64,000 nucleotides of DNA from CAYTPI01 sp964439625 (GTDB taxonomy: Bacteria > Chloroflexota > Anaerolineae > Aggregatilineales > UBA3940), in contig CAYTPI010000001.1 of assembly GCA_964439625.1 (NCBI GenBank), forward strand, positions 310,001 to 374,000, written 5' to 3'. Below, in pieces: positions 35,732-45,413 of the stretch (position 1 is the first letter of the stretch; every line of letters begins with the position of its first letter). A model generated the notes under the pieces. It was given only the letters and a program-made list of their open reading frames with translations. It made no database searches and was not told where the DNA came from. The position numbers and the translations under genes are program-made.

Positions 35732-37021
35732 ATGCTTTCCGACAAACGACTACTGACGTTGTTTCTGCTGGTATTTTCGAACCTGCTGGGGGCAGGCGTC
35801 ATCTTTCCGCTGCTGCCACTGTATGCTGAGGGCGAATTCGGAGCGACCGAGTTTCAAGCTGCGCTGTTGGCAACTGCGTATTTCGCTGCCCAATTCGTTG
35901 CATCGCCGTATCTAGGCCGCTTATCAGATCGTTATGGTCGCCGTCCAGTCTTAATTGGTAGTCAGGCAGGCACTTTATTGAGCTTCATGCTTTTCATCGT
36001 TGCGATCCCAATCGGACGCTGGCTGGATGCACAAGGAATCAACATGGGCATTAGCGGCGGGTTGTTCATGCTGTACGTGGCCCGTGTTATGGATGGCTTG
36101 ACTGGTGGCAACATTACGGCAGCACAAGCTTATGCCACCGACCTGAGTACGCCCCAAACGCGTGCCCAGTCTATTGGTGTTGTTAGTGCTGGGTTGAGTG
36201 CTGGTATTGTTTTTGGCCCAGCTTTTGGCGGTTTTCTGGTGACCCTCAACCCAACGGCACCATTTATTGGTGCCGCGGGTATCATCGGCGCAACCTTGCT
36301 GCTGACGTTCTTCACACTGGAGGAGTCACTCCCACCTGAAAAGCGTCAAGCTGGTGAGGCGGCCCGCCGGAGTATGTTGTTAAGCCCTAATAAAACTCGT
36401 TTACTGGCAGATAACATCGTCAAGTTGATCATGGTGATTGGTTTTATGACGACGTTTGCCTTCTCAATGTTGACCAGTACCTTCGCACTCTTTGCTGACC
36501 GCATCCTCTTTGAGCCCACTGTTTCCGATGCGATTGTCGCTCGCAATGTGGGCATTATGTTGTCGGCTTTTGGGGTAGCAGGGTTTTTGACACAACTCTT
36601 TGCCATTCGCCCAATGATCGCAAATTTCGGCGAGCAAAAGACGGTGGTCGCCGGGCAGTTTCTAAACGCCATTGCCTTATTGTTCATCGGGTTATCATCC
36701 AAAGCGGCTGTCGCGACGTTGTTCTTCTTTCCCTTTTCGATAGGACGTGGCGTCACCGACCCCAGTTTGCAAGCTATTCTGACTCGTTACGGTACCGAAC
36801 AAACTCAAGGCCGCTTGTTGGGTGTTTATCAGTCGTTTTTGAGTCTCGGCTTTATTGCTGGGCCAATTCTGGCAGGGGTTGTCTTCAGTGAGCTTGGTCC
36901 GCGGTCACCTTATGTGCTGGGGGCAGCGGTAATGGGTGTTGGCGTTCTGCTTAGCGCGGGACTTGCTACCCGTAACCTCCCAGCAAATGACGATGCGCCT
37001 GTGCCTGTACCTACGAAGTAG
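35732..37021 (+). CDS. MFS transporter
   Basis: 429 aa from ATG 35732 (a TTG at 35717 is also open). Twelve membrane helices. The MFS loop motif GRLSDRYGRRPVLI after helix 2 and TGGNITAAQAYATDLS in helix 5 match the multidrug/TetA-type drug:H+ antiporters. It would export a small molecule; which one is unknown. A hairpin terminator follows. Confidence 0.92.
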   Translation: MLSDKRLLTLFLLVFSNLLGAGVIFPLLPLYAEGEFGATEFQAALLATAYFAAQFVASPYLGRLSDRYGRRPVLIGSQAGTLLSFMLFIVAIPIGRWLDAQGINMGISGGLFMLYVARVMDGLTGGNITAAQAYATDLSTPQTRAQSIGVVSAGLSAGIVFGPAFGGFLVTLNPTAPFIGAAGIIGATLLLTFFTLEESLPPEKRQAGEAARRSMLLSPNKTRLLADNIVKLIMVIGFMTTFAFSMLTSTFALFADRILFEPTVSDAIVARNVGIMLSAFGVAGFLTQLFAIRPMIANFGEQKTVVAGQFLNAIALLFIGLSSKAAVATLFFFPFSIGRGVTDPSLQAILTRYGTEQTQGRLLGVYQSFLSLGFIAGPILAGVVFSELGPRSPYVLGAAVMGVGVLLSAGLATRNLPANDDAPVPVPTK

Positions 37022-37030
37022 GAAAACGAA

Positions 37031-37062
37031 AATGTGACCTGTTAGGGTCACATTAACTTTTA
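37031..37062 (+). terminator. Intrinsic terminator after the MFS gene
   Basis: AATGTGACC (37031-37039) pairs with GGTCACATT (37046-37054), followed by AACTTTTA. Confidence 0.75.
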
Positions 37063-37081
37063 CCAAGTGATTAGCACTGGT

Positions 37082-37636
37082 TTAGAGTTTGTCGGCGTTT
37101 TGCATCTCGAGGAAACCTGGCTCAACGTAGTTAACGATCCACTCCACCAAACGCTTTTCGGTTTTCTCTGGTTCGTTGTCCTCATCGATAGCCAGTCCCA
37201 TCAGCGTTTTGCCGTCGTCCATCAACCCGGCTGACCCTTCAAACTGATACTCATCGCGTGGGTATTGCCCGACGATGGTCGCACCCTTTTCCTCGGCTTT
37301 CTTACCGAGGATGCCAATGGCATCAACAAAACTGCTGCTGTAGCCAAACTGGTCGCCAAGGCCAAATAGTGCCAGCTTCTTACCACTCAGGTCGAGGTTA
37401 TTCATATCAGGGTAGTAAGTTGCCCAGTCGTCTTGCAGCTCGCCGATGTTCCATGTTGGGCAGCTCCAGATCAAATAATCGTACTTTTCAATTTGAGACT
37501 TATCTTTGACGGTGCCGATGTCAACCATCTCTACAATGTTTGGGGCAATGATGTCGTACATGCCCTTGAACTTCTCAACGACAGCGGTTGTGTGCCCTTC
37601 GTTGCTGCCATAAATCAGACCAATTTTTCTAGACAT
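37082..37636 (-). CDS. Flavodoxin
   Basis: 184 aa from ATG 37636 (MSRKIGLIYGSNEGHT); a TTG at 37657 is open upstream. The FMN phosphate loop GSNEGHT (8-14) and the conserved CPTWNIGELQDDW (isoalloxazine-stacking Trp) with the second loop GLGDQFGYSSSF are classic long-chain flavodoxin features. It carries one or two electrons in the cytoplasm. It has its own promoter region; no partner reductase is adjacent. Confidence 0.95.
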   Translation of the reverse strand: MSRKIGLIYGSNEGHTTAVVEKFKGMYDIIAPNIVEMVDIGTVKDKSQIEKYDYLIWSCPTWNIGELQDDWATYYPDMNNLDLSGKKLALFGLGDQFGYSSSFVDAIGILGKKAEEKGATIVGQYPRDEYQFEGSAGLMDDGKTLMGLAIDEDNEPEKTEKRLVEWIVNYVEPGFLEMQNADKL

Positions 37637-37733
37637 AATTTGCTTATACTCCTGCAAGAATCTTTGAACGTGATTTTGTTCACAAGTGATTCAAGTATAA
37701 CATACACCTCTAGAACCCTCTACCTTGACTCAA

Positions 37734-40226
37734 TCAGGTTGCTGCCCTCTCTAAACTCAATTGCAAGCGTTCAATTCGATCTGTCAATTTCTCACTACTG
37801 ATCGTGGCCCGCCAGCGGTCAACCAACAGCGGAAAGGCAAAAGGAGTCGGTTTTGGTGGCGCTACCAGCCGGAGACTGCCTTCCGAGATGGACTGTAAAG
37901 TGCGATGTAAGCGAGTCTGCTCAAACTGCCTGTCGAGCACTTCCTGCCGGGCCTGCCACAGTAATAAATTATCCTGCTCATATTTCTCTAGAACATCATA
38001 GATTAGGCTGGCGGAGGTTTGCAGTTGTTTTGCTGTCCGCCGTCCACCGGGGAAGTTCGGGTAGACTAGCCCAGAGACTCGTGCGATCTTGCGGAACTGG
38101 CGTTTTGCCATCTCAGATGAGTTAATGCTAGCAAAGATATCATCGATCAGGTCGTCTGGGTGCAGCAGGCCATCATTGAGGGCTTCTTCAATTGGTGCTG
38201 GCTCTGCTGCTAAGAGCTCGAACCCGTAATCATTCGAGGCAATGGTGAAGGTGATCGGCGTTCGTTGGCTCAGTCGGTAGGCTACGAGGGCCGCTAAACC
38301 CTCATGGACTAACCGTCCTTCAAACGGGTAAAAAAACAGGTGATGCCCATCCCGTGTTTTGATGCGTTCGATCAGTAGTTCATCCGATCCTGGAATGAGC
38401 GACCATTGCGCTTGCAGCTCAAGGATTGGGCGCACGGCCTGCATTTCTGGCTCATTGTATTGACCGGCCCGTGCTTCATCCAGGCGTTGCCGAATGCCAT
38501 TAGTGAGTTCGTCCGAGAGTGGGAGGGTGCCGCCAACCCACCGCGGGACGACGCCTTTCTTGCTGGTTGCTCTGCGCACATAGGCAGTCATGTCTCGCGT
38601 GTGTTGGTATTCCAGAATGCGCCCCGCTAAGGTGAACTTATCGCCCTTATTTAAGCGGCTAATAAAGGTTTCCTCAACGCGCCCTAGTTTTTTGCCGTTG
38701 AGATAGCGTACCTGAAGTGTGCTATCACCCGTGATTGTGCCGATTGACATACGATGTGTCTGGGCTATGCGTTTATCACTGACGATAAAGCGACCATCTT
38801 CACCCTGTACAACACGGTGATATTGATCATATGCGTTGAGCGCCTTGCCCCCCCGCGTGACAAAGTCAAGCGCCCAATCCCACTCTGCTTGAGATAACGT
38901 CTGGTAGGCGTGTGTTGTACGCACCTCACGGAAGAGGGCGTCGGAATCAAAGCCCCCGCCGAGTGCCGCCGTCACCAGATGCTGAACGAGAACATCTAAC
39001 GCATTGCGGATAGGGGGTCGTGCTTCGACCTCGCCGCGCAGGGCCGAGGCACGCACCGCAGCCACTTCGACTAGTTCAAAGGCGTGGGTGGGCACACATG
39101 TTGCTCGGCTTTCAACGCCGGGCTGGTGACCGCTACGCCCGGCCCGCTGCAATAATCGAGCGACCCCTTTCGGGCTGCCGACCTGAAAGACCCGCTCTAC
39201 CGGGGTAAAGTCAACGCCGAGGTCTAGGCTGGAAGTGCAGACAACCGCCTTCAGTTCACCTGCCTTCAGTGCTTCCTCGACCCATTCTCGTACCTCCCGA
39301 TCAAGTGCACCGTGATGCAAGGCAATTAAGCCGGCCCAGTCTGGTCGCGCATTGAGAATTGCTTGATACCAGTTTTCCGTCTGATTGCGTGTATTGGTAA
39401 ACACCAGTGAACTCTTGGCCTGTTCGATGCCTTCGAGCACCTGGGGCAGCAGTTTCAAACCGAGATGACCTGCCCACGGGAAGCGCTCCATCGTTTCTGG
39501 GATCAGTGAGTCGACTGTGATTTGTTTCGATATGTGCCCCCGAATCAAGCGGCCAGTCGGTATCTCCCCGGTATGGATGTCCACAGCGCCCAACAGGGTG
39601 CGCATGGCTTCATCTAGATTGCCCATCGTCGCTGAAAGGCCCCACACGCGTAGCTCAGGCCGCCAGCGTCGCAGCCGGGCTAGGCCCAATTCTGTCTGTA
39701 CACCACGCTTGGACGACATTAATTCGTGCCATTCATCTAACACGACCATTTGTAAATGCTTAAATAATTCAGGGGCGTTTTTGCGGGCCAGTAAGATGGA
39801 GAGGCTTTCGGGTGTCGTCACCAGTGTGGTAGGTAGCCGCCGGCGCTGCCTGCTGCGCACTTTGGATGAAGTGTCTCCAGTACGTGTCTCAACTGTCCAC
39901 ATCGGGATTGCCATCTCCCTGATCGGAGCCATCAATGATTGGCTTGTGTCTGAGGCTAGTGCCCGCAGCGGTGTGATCCAAAGTACTCGCAAAGGGATAT
40001 CGTAGCGGGGCGGCTTGTTGTTCTGTGTCAGGTAGGCCAGCAGTGGCCCCATCCAAACAGCGTACGTTTTGCCTGTGCCGGTTGGCGCATGGATTAAGCC
40101 GCTTTCTCCGTTCAGATAGGCAAGCCAAACGTCTCGCTGAAACGCGAAAGGTTCCCAGCCGCGTTCGGCGAACCATTCGATGGCAGGTTGGAGGCGGCTG
40201 TCATCTGTCAAATTGTAATCTTTCAA
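37734..40226 (-). CDS. Lhr-type ATP-dependent DEXH helicase
   Basis: 830 aa. Walker A APTGTGKT at 47-54, DEWH at 164-167, motif III SATMGNL, and the helicase-C domain with QRAGRSGHQPG (motif VI). A winged-helix and C-terminal domain occupy about 430-830. This matches the 'ligase-associated' DEXH helicase of the Lhr core family, which acts in DNA repair. No ATP-dependent ligase, nuclease or phosphoesterase lies beside it here, so it may act alone. It is divergent from the pentapeptide protein. Confidence 0.93.
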   Translation of the reverse strand: MKDYNLTDDSRLQPAIEWFAERGWEPFAFQRDVWLAYLNGESGLIHAPTGTGKTYAVWMGPLLAYLTQNNKPPRYDIPLRVLWITPLRALASDTSQSLMAPIREMAIPMWTVETRTGDTSSKVRSRQRRRLPTTLVTTPESLSILLARKNAPELFKHLQMVVLDEWHELMSSKRGVQTELGLARLRRWRPELRVWGLSATMGNLDEAMRTLLGAVDIHTGEIPTGRLIRGHISKQITVDSLIPETMERFPWAGHLGLKLLPQVLEGIEQAKSSLVFTNTRNQTENWYQAILNARPDWAGLIALHHGALDREVREWVEEALKAGELKAVVCTSSLDLGVDFTPVERVFQVGSPKGVARLLQRAGRSGHQPGVESRATCVPTHAFELVEVAAVRASALRGEVEARPPIRNALDVLVQHLVTAALGGGFDSDALFREVRTTHAYQTLSQAEWDWALDFVTRGGKALNAYDQYHRVVQGEDGRFIVSDKRIAQTHRMSIGTITGDSTLQVRYLNGKKLGRVEETFISRLNKGDKFTLAGRILEYQHTRDMTAYVRRATSKKGVVPRWVGGTLPLSDELTNGIRQRLDEARAGQYNEPEMQAVRPILELQAQWSLIPGSDELLIERIKTRDGHHLFFYPFEGRLVHEGLAALVAYRLSQRTPITFTIASNDYGFELLAAEPAPIEEALNDGLLHPDDLIDDIFASINSSEMAKRQFRKIARVSGLVYPNFPGGRRTAKQLQTSASLIYDVLEKYEQDNLLLWQARQEVLDRQFEQTRLHRTLQSISEGSLRLVAPPKPTPFAFPLLVDRWRATISSEKLTDRIERLQLSLERAAT

Positions 40227-40299
40227 ATGTGTGATTCACCATCTGATTATATATGCTCTCAACATATCAACGCTCAGTTACCTTGCTGGTACCCATCTG

Positions 40300-42132
40300 A
40301 TGACTGCCATATTTACCCTCTCTAACCCGATCTTTCGCGCAACTTATCGAAATAGCAGAGCAGGCAGCCGTGCACGTATCGCAATCGGATTAAGCTTATT
40401 GCTGTTGATACCACTTTGGCTACTTGCTCCGGGCACCGTTCTGCCAGATGTCCCATTTCTTTTGGTTAAGTACGCTGTTTTTGTGGGAGTCATGAGTCTG
40501 CCACTGGTAAGTATGGGCTTATGCTTGCTGTGGCTACGACCTAAACAGGAACAAATAACTCTAATTGCTAATACAGCACTCTCTCAGCGTCAGATTGTAA
40601 TGGGCTACTTGATGAGCTTCATTTACCAGACGCGCATATTGCTGTTAGGTTACTTACTATTACCTATGGTCTTGATCCCGACGATAGGCCATATCTACCC
40701 CGCGCGCCTGGCTGATGTAGTGACGACAGTAGTTTGGTGCGTGGGTACACAGTTCTTGCTGGTAACAATGACAACCACCGCCATTATCCGTTGGCGCAAA
40801 CGCGGATACCATGCGGCTATTGCTATGATGATGTTGTTGGTCGTGCTTACCGTAGTGAACGCTGCCGCATCCAATTCTATTCTAGCAGATATGTTGCAGT
40901 ATGATTTCACCTTCCGGTTACTAACCGCATCCCGCGGGCTGTCTGGTAGGTTTCATTCTCTGGTTTTCGTTGGTATGCCTTGGATAGCAGCTTCCTTCTT
41001 GATCATGCTTCAGGCTGGTATCTATCATGTTTCAGTAAAAATGCAGCGTCTAGGCGTAGCCGTATTCATTGCTGTGGCTGCATTAAGTGCTGCCGCTGAT
41101 GCTGCAACGACGGTGCGCATCAAGCAGGAACGGCAGCAGGTGCGTGTGCGCCTGACGTACTACAGTGATATTGGTGACCTATATACGCAATTAAAACGTC
41201 GAGGCTGGCTCTATGATGGAACACTGAAAGGTGCGGATATTGGCTTACAAGCTGTTGCATATGATCTACATCGTGTTGATCTACGGCAGGCGAATATCTA
41301 TGGTGTTGCCCTCAGTGACGCTAATCTACGGTTCGCTGATCTACGCGGGGCCACCTTCGGGAATGCCCAACTTCAAGGGGCTGACCTTTCCCATGCGGAT
41401 TTAACAGGAGCCAGCTTACCACGCTCGACGTTAGCCGGAGCACGCCTGGACAGAGTGCGCGTCACTGGAGCGGACCTCCGTGATGTGGACTTCAACGGTG
41501 CGCAGCTACGTGATATGACGTTCGCAGATATGCGCATGTTCCGGGCTGATTTTGCAGATGCTCAGCTTGAGTCGGTCGATTTTAGCGACGTTGACTTGTA
41601 CAACACGAATTTCACTGGAGCTACCTTGACGAATACTACCTTTGACTCAAACACGATCTTGCCTGATCGTACTCGCTGGCAGCCAACCACCGATATGGCA
41701 CAGTTCACTGACAGAGATCATCCAGATTTCTGGGCGGGCTACATTGCACGGGCAAACCTTCCCATCGATCAATTAAGTGGCTTGAATCTGAGGAACGCAT
41801 CGATGGGGGCAGCAGAATTTAAGGGGGCTAATATGAGTGAAGCGGATTTGTGGGGAGCAAACTTTCGCGGGTCAGATTTGCGCAATGTTGATTTTAGCCG
41901 AGCGTATCTTAACGGGGCAGAATTGGCTTATACCAACCTACAAGGGGCACAATTTGCTGACTCAGACCTCACCCGGGCTGATTTTACCCGCGCCGTGGTT
42001 AGCTGTTCTCAACTAGAAGTTGCTCGAACGTTGACGGGGGTAACGCTGCCAGATGGAACTGTGCTCTCTGATGACAGTTTGCGGCAGCAATCTTTTGCTG
42101 AATTGTGTCAGGCAGTTAACCCATCACGCTGA
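40300..42132 (+). CDS. Membrane protein fused to pentapeptide repeats
   Basis: 610 aa from ATG 40300 (the frame is open from 40231, without a Shine-Dalgarno). Residues 1-270 have six membrane helices with ABC-2-like features: NPIFRATYRNSRAG at the start and EQITLIANTALSQRQIVMGY in the loop. From about 305 to 560 there are runs of A(D/N)LxG-type pentapeptide repeats, interrupted by a non-repeat insert (about 445-490). The repeats form a right-handed beta-helix. The role is unknown; the membrane half would place the helix near the membrane. It overlaps the convergent gene by 17 nt. Confidence 0.8.
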   Translation: MTAIFTLSNPIFRATYRNSRAGSRARIAIGLSLLLLIPLWLLAPGTVLPDVPFLLVKYAVFVGVMSLPLVSMGLCLLWLRPKQEQITLIANTALSQRQIVMGYLMSFIYQTRILLLGYLLLPMVLIPTIGHIYPARLADVVTTVVWCVGTQFLLVTMTTTAIIRWRKRGYHAAIAMMMLLVVLTVVNAAASNSILADMLQYDFTFRLLTASRGLSGRFHSLVFVGMPWIAASFLIMLQAGIYHVSVKMQRLGVAVFIAVAALSAAADAATTVRIKQERQQVRVRLTYYSDIGDLYTQLKRRGWLYDGTLKGADIGLQAVAYDLHRVDLRQANIYGVALSDANLRFADLRGATFGNAQLQGADLSHADLTGASLPRSTLAGARLDRVRVTGADLRDVDFNGAQLRDMTFADMRMFRADFADAQLESVDFSDVDLYNTNFTGATLTNTTFDSNTILPDRTRWQPTTDMAQFTDRDHPDFWAGYIARANLPIDQLSGLNLRNASMGAAEFKGANMSEADLWGANFRGSDLRNVDFSRAYLNGAELAYTNLQGAQFADSDLTRADFTRAVVSCSQLEVARTLTGVTLPDGTVLSDDSLRQQSFAELCQAVNPSR

Positions 42133-42700
42133 CGGCTTGCAACTGCTTCTGGATTTTGAGCACAAGTAGGTAAAAGATTAATGCAATGGGTACCCAACCG
42201 AGCGTTGCGCAAAATACAACCTGACGCCCATTGATTGCATACAGAGGCGGGTTCCACCAGTAGACCGGATATGCCCACAAATTAAATATAACGGCTAGCG
42301 TTTCGACCAAGAAGGCAAACGCCACGCTCCACCCGATGATGATGGCCGCCTCGGCAGTGCGGAATCGCGTAAAATGAGGGCTTTCTAGCAACCGCCGCAC
42401 CAACAGCAGTCCGGCAACAACAATGCCACCATCCCATAGACTGGCTGATAGTGAAATGAGCGCAGCCAAACCTAGCCTGGCACCGGACGACGGTTCGCAT
42501 AGCCCTGAGCCGTCTTCACCCATTAGAAACAAGAGCGTTGTGACGGGCATCTCCCACAGGAAGAATGCAACCCCAACCGCAAGTAGATACATGACCCAGT
42601 CAAGCCGTTGGAAGAGCTTCCCTTGGCGATACAGCCAGTAGGTGCCGACTGGAATAGCCACTGACCCCAGTGTGATCAAGCTGCCGAAAAGAATGTCCAA
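42116..42700 (-). CDS. Integral membrane protein, unknown function
   Basis: 194 aa with six membrane helices. Aromatic-rich end (NLWAYPVYWWNPPLYAINGR) and a Cys-containing loop (GSGLCEPSSGARLG). No family recognised. It lies 9 nt after the HEAT gene on the same strand, the third gene of a plsC-HEAT-membrane protein operon, and overlaps the pentapeptide protein's 3' end by 17 nt. Confidence 0.65.
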   Translation of the reverse strand: MDILFGSLITLGSVAIPVGTYWLYRQGKLFQRLDWVMYLLAVGVAFFLWEMPVTTLLFLMGEDGSGLCEPSSGARLGLAALISLSASLWDGGIVVAGLLLVRRLLESPHFTRFRTAEAAIIIGWSVAFAFLVETLAVIFNLWAYPVYWWNPPLYAINGRQVVFCATLGWVPIALIFYLLVLKIQKQLQAVSVMG

Positions 42701-42709
42701 TATGACTGT

Positions 42710-43471
42710 CTATTCGTCTGGGTGACCAGCGCGCCGCCGGTAGCTACGCCGGTCGTTACGCGTTCGGGCGAGGGCTATTGCTGCTGCCTGCCGGATGGCC
42801 TCATTCTCATGTTGTAGCGCCGCTTCAAGCGCTGTCGTTGCATCAGTGCCGATGCGTCTGAGTGCATAACTAATCGTCCGCTTGAGGGATGTGTTGGCAG
42901 TCGGTAGTGCCTCAATGAGATAAGGAACACCGTTGACGTGCCCAATGCGCCCAAGGGCTTGCGCTGTGCTCACCCGGACATCATGATTAGGGTCTTGTAG
43001 ACAGTCCCCCAACGCACTAATGCACTCATCACAATGCAGCCAGCCTAACGCTTCCGCTACTTCCACGCGCACTGGTACAACGTCACTGTTAAGCACCAGC
43101 GCCAACTTTCGGCAGACGCTGGGGTCTCCAATGCGGCCCAGCGCCTTTGCCGCTGCGATCTGTTCTGATGGGTCGGACGCAGTGAGTACGTCAAGTAAGC
43201 CATCGATGGCGCGCGCGTCCCCAATGCGCCCTAGAGTTGTTGCTGCAAAGACTCGGGTTGTACCCTCAGAGCCGCGTAAAACAGCAAGAACACCGGGCAC
43301 TGCCGCCTGCCGCAGCCGTGTTAGTCCGAGGACTGCATCCCACTGCTGCCGCTGATCACCCGTGCGCAGTAGGTTGAGTAAGTGATTAACCTGTGGTTCC
43401 AACCGGATGCCTGGTTCGAATCCTGTGATCGAGCCGTCATCGGGAAGGGCGGGTTCATTGCCAGTTTGCAT
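42710..43471 (-). CDS. HEAT-repeat protein
   Basis: 253 aa with six HEAT/PBS-lyase-type repeats at about 45-240; the D-x-x-VR segments (IGDARAIDGLLDVL, DPNHDVRVSTAQALGRIG) repeat every 31 residues. The tail is Arg-rich (RRSYRRRAG). It differs from the HEAT protein at 6754 by having a shorter N-terminus. It lies 9 nt from plsC and from the next gene, so it is in the middle of an operon. Confidence 0.88.
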   Translation of the reverse strand: MQTGNEPALPDDGSITGFEPGIRLEPQVNHLLNLLRTGDQRQQWDAVLGLTRLRQAAVPGVLAVLRGSEGTTRVFAATTLGRIGDARAIDGLLDVLTASDPSEQIAAAKALGRIGDPSVCRKLALVLNSDVVPVRVEVAEALGWLHCDECISALGDCLQDPNHDVRVSTAQALGRIGHVNGVPYLIEALPTANTSLKRTISYALRRIGTDATTALEAALQHENEAIRQAAAIALARTRNDRRSYRRRAGHPDE

Positions 43472-43480
43472 GTGTGGTAG

Positions 43481-44173
43481 CTATTTTGCTGATGTACCAG
43501 TTTGCGTCAATTTTGGGTGCTGTGCGTAGACACCATGGTATGAAGCAGGGAGTAGACGTGCTAATGCCACCATTAAATCATCCGTGTATACATTCAACTG
43601 GTCAGACTTTGCCCGCCCGCTTGGCAACGAAATTGGTTCGCCAAACGTCACGCTCACTCGTGCGCGCTTGAGCTTTTTTGCCATGGGGAGCATGTTTTGC
43701 GTACCTGTTAATGCAACCGGTAGGACCGCCACATTAGCGCGGTTTGCTAAATAAGCCACACCGCTTTTGCCTTCTTGAAGCTGAGCATCTTGGCTGCGGG
43801 TACCTTCAATTGCAATCATCAGCGGCTTATCTTGTTTGAGCACTTCTAAGCCGATACTTAATCCTTGCCGGTCTACTTCACCTCGTTTGATGAAGATCGT
43901 ACCTGCAATGCGCATAATGGAGCCCCACCAGTGATCGCGGTATTTTTCAGCGGCAAAGACATAAAGGTATCGTGGCATAGCAATGAACAAAACAGGAACA
44001 TCCATCGCGCTCAGGTGGTTCGTATATACGATGATGCCACCCTCATTGGGCATATTCTCTTTTCCAGTTACTTCGACTCGTGACATAATCCCAAAGAAGA
44101 CGATCCATAGTATAAACTTTACAAGATTGTAAAGGGGCTTGTTGATTGTTGGTAGCTCGCTTGTGCGTGCCAT
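43481..44173 (-). CDS. plsC: 1-acyl-sn-glycerol-3-phosphate acyltransferase
   Basis: 230 aa from ATG 44173; GTG 44179 is also in frame. The NHLSAMD motif (NHx4D acyltransferase motif I) and EGTRSQDAQLQEGKSG (motif III, EGTR) are complete. It adds the second acyl chain in phosphatidate synthesis. Hydrophobic segment at 14-32. It opens a three-gene operon with the HEAT protein and a membrane protein, an unusual neighbourhood for lipid synthesis. Confidence 0.92.
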   Translation of the reverse strand: MARTSELPTINKPLYNLVKFILWIVFFGIMSRVEVTGKENMPNEGGIIVYTNHLSAMDVPVLFIAMPRYLYVFAAEKYRDHWWGSIMRIAGTIFIKRGEVDRQGLSIGLEVLKQDKPLMIAIEGTRSQDAQLQEGKSGVAYLANRANVAVLPVALTGTQNMLPMAKKLKRARVSVTFGEPISLPSGRAKSDQLNVYTDDLMVALARLLPASYHGVYAQHPKLTQTGTSAK

Positions 44174-44263
44174 GGTCACCTATGGTTTATTGAGCCTTTA
44201 ATTCGGATTGTGCAGAATCATGGTGCTTTCTGTCAAACGATTGTGAAATGAGTCAAATTAGCG

Positions 44264-45409
44264 ATGCATGTATCAATTGACGTGTCTCCGGCAGTGAATG
44301 GCAAGGCGGGTCTTGGGCGCTATGCGCTTTCGCTAGCGGAAGCCTTACACACGGCATATCCGCATCAGACGCATATGTTTGCCAATATTGCTGAAGCGCT
44401 GCCTTTTCCACCGGAGTTAGCCGCTGCTCCCAGAACAACCGTGCAGGTTGGCTATAAGCCCTGGCGGCTGGCTGTCCTGACGGGTCAATTCCTTACGATG
44501 CGTTTTGACCGTTTGCTCCCTAAAGAGATCGATCTGTTCCATTCGACAGAACATCTGTTGTTCCCCACACGGCGGATACCCGTCGTTCTGACTGTCCACG
44601 ATCTAATCTATAAGCTGTTCCCAGAGTACCATAAACGCTTAAACTACTGGTACCTGAACATCGCGATGCCGGTTTTTGTTAAGCGAGCGGAGCACATCAT
44701 TGCCGTCAGTGAGTCGACTAAGGCCGATGTTGTCCAACACTATCAGGTTAACCCATCAAAAATTACAGTTATCTATGAAGCTGCTGCGCCTCATTTTGTT
44801 CCACAGTCTGCTGAGAAAATAGCTGCTGTAAGAGAAAGCTATGCCCTTCCGAAGCAGTATATTGTCACCGTAGGCACTATCGAACCTCGCAAAAATTTGG
44901 CGCGTTTGGTTGAAACACTTAGACGGCTTCGCGCACAATGGCCTGATCTGCATTTGGTGGTTGTGGGCTCTGATGGTTGGCTTACGGACTATTTTTATCA
45001 GGCGGTCGAACGCACGGGGATGCAGGCCTACATTATCCAGCCTGGTTTCATTCCAGATGACGATTTGCCCGCGGTTATCGCTGGCGCTCAGTGTGCTGTA
45101 ACGCCTTCGCTCTATGAAGGGTTTGGCTTACCTGTGTTAGAAGCTATGGCTGTGGGTGTGCCGGTTGCTTGTAGTAACACAGGTAGCCTATCAGAAGTTG
45201 CTGGCGAGGCAGCCAATCTCTTTGACCCGACCCGTACTGATGCAATCGTCGAAGCTGTTGCGGCGGTATTGAGTGATAAAGGGCGTGCTGCCGCAATGCG
45301 CCAAGCTGGGTTGGCTCAGGCTAGTAGGTTTTCTTGGGAACGTACTGCCACAGAAACGTGGCAAGTTTACCAATTTGTATTACAACAGAATACAGCGACT
45401 GGTCAATAA
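44264..45409 (+). CDS. Glycosyltransferase family 4
   Basis: 381 aa, GT-B. Acceptor loop near the N-terminus (SPAVNGKAGLGRYALSL), then AEHIIAVSESTKADV, the donor-site GTIEPRKNLARLVETL and the E-x7-E box SLYEGFGLPVLEAMAVG. The layout matches the glycosyltransferase at 17631, so the two are paralogues or act in the same surface glycan route. ATG 44264 is used. The FHA gene follows closely. Confidence 0.93.
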   Translation: MHVSIDVSPAVNGKAGLGRYALSLAEALHTAYPHQTHMFANIAEALPFPPELAAAPRTTVQVGYKPWRLAVLTGQFLTMRFDRLLPKEIDLFHSTEHLLFPTRRIPVVLTVHDLIYKLFPEYHKRLNYWYLNIAMPVFVKRAEHIIAVSESTKADVVQHYQVNPSKITVIYEAAAPHFVPQSAEKIAAVRESYALPKQYIVTVGTIEPRKNLARLVETLRRLRAQWPDLHLVVVGSDGWLTDYFYQAVERTGMQAYIIQPGFIPDDDLPAVIAGAQCAVTPSLYEGFGLPVLEAMAVGVPVACSNTGSLSEVAGEAANLFDPTRTDAIVEAVAAVLSDKGRAAAMRQAGLAQASRFSWERTATETWQVYQFVLQQNTATGQ

Positions 45410-45413
45410 TAAG

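Noticed and set aside
39517..40005. Plus-strand frame of 162 aa inside the Lhr helicase gene
   Set aside because: Antisense of the helicase motifs, with Ser/Arg-rich composition.
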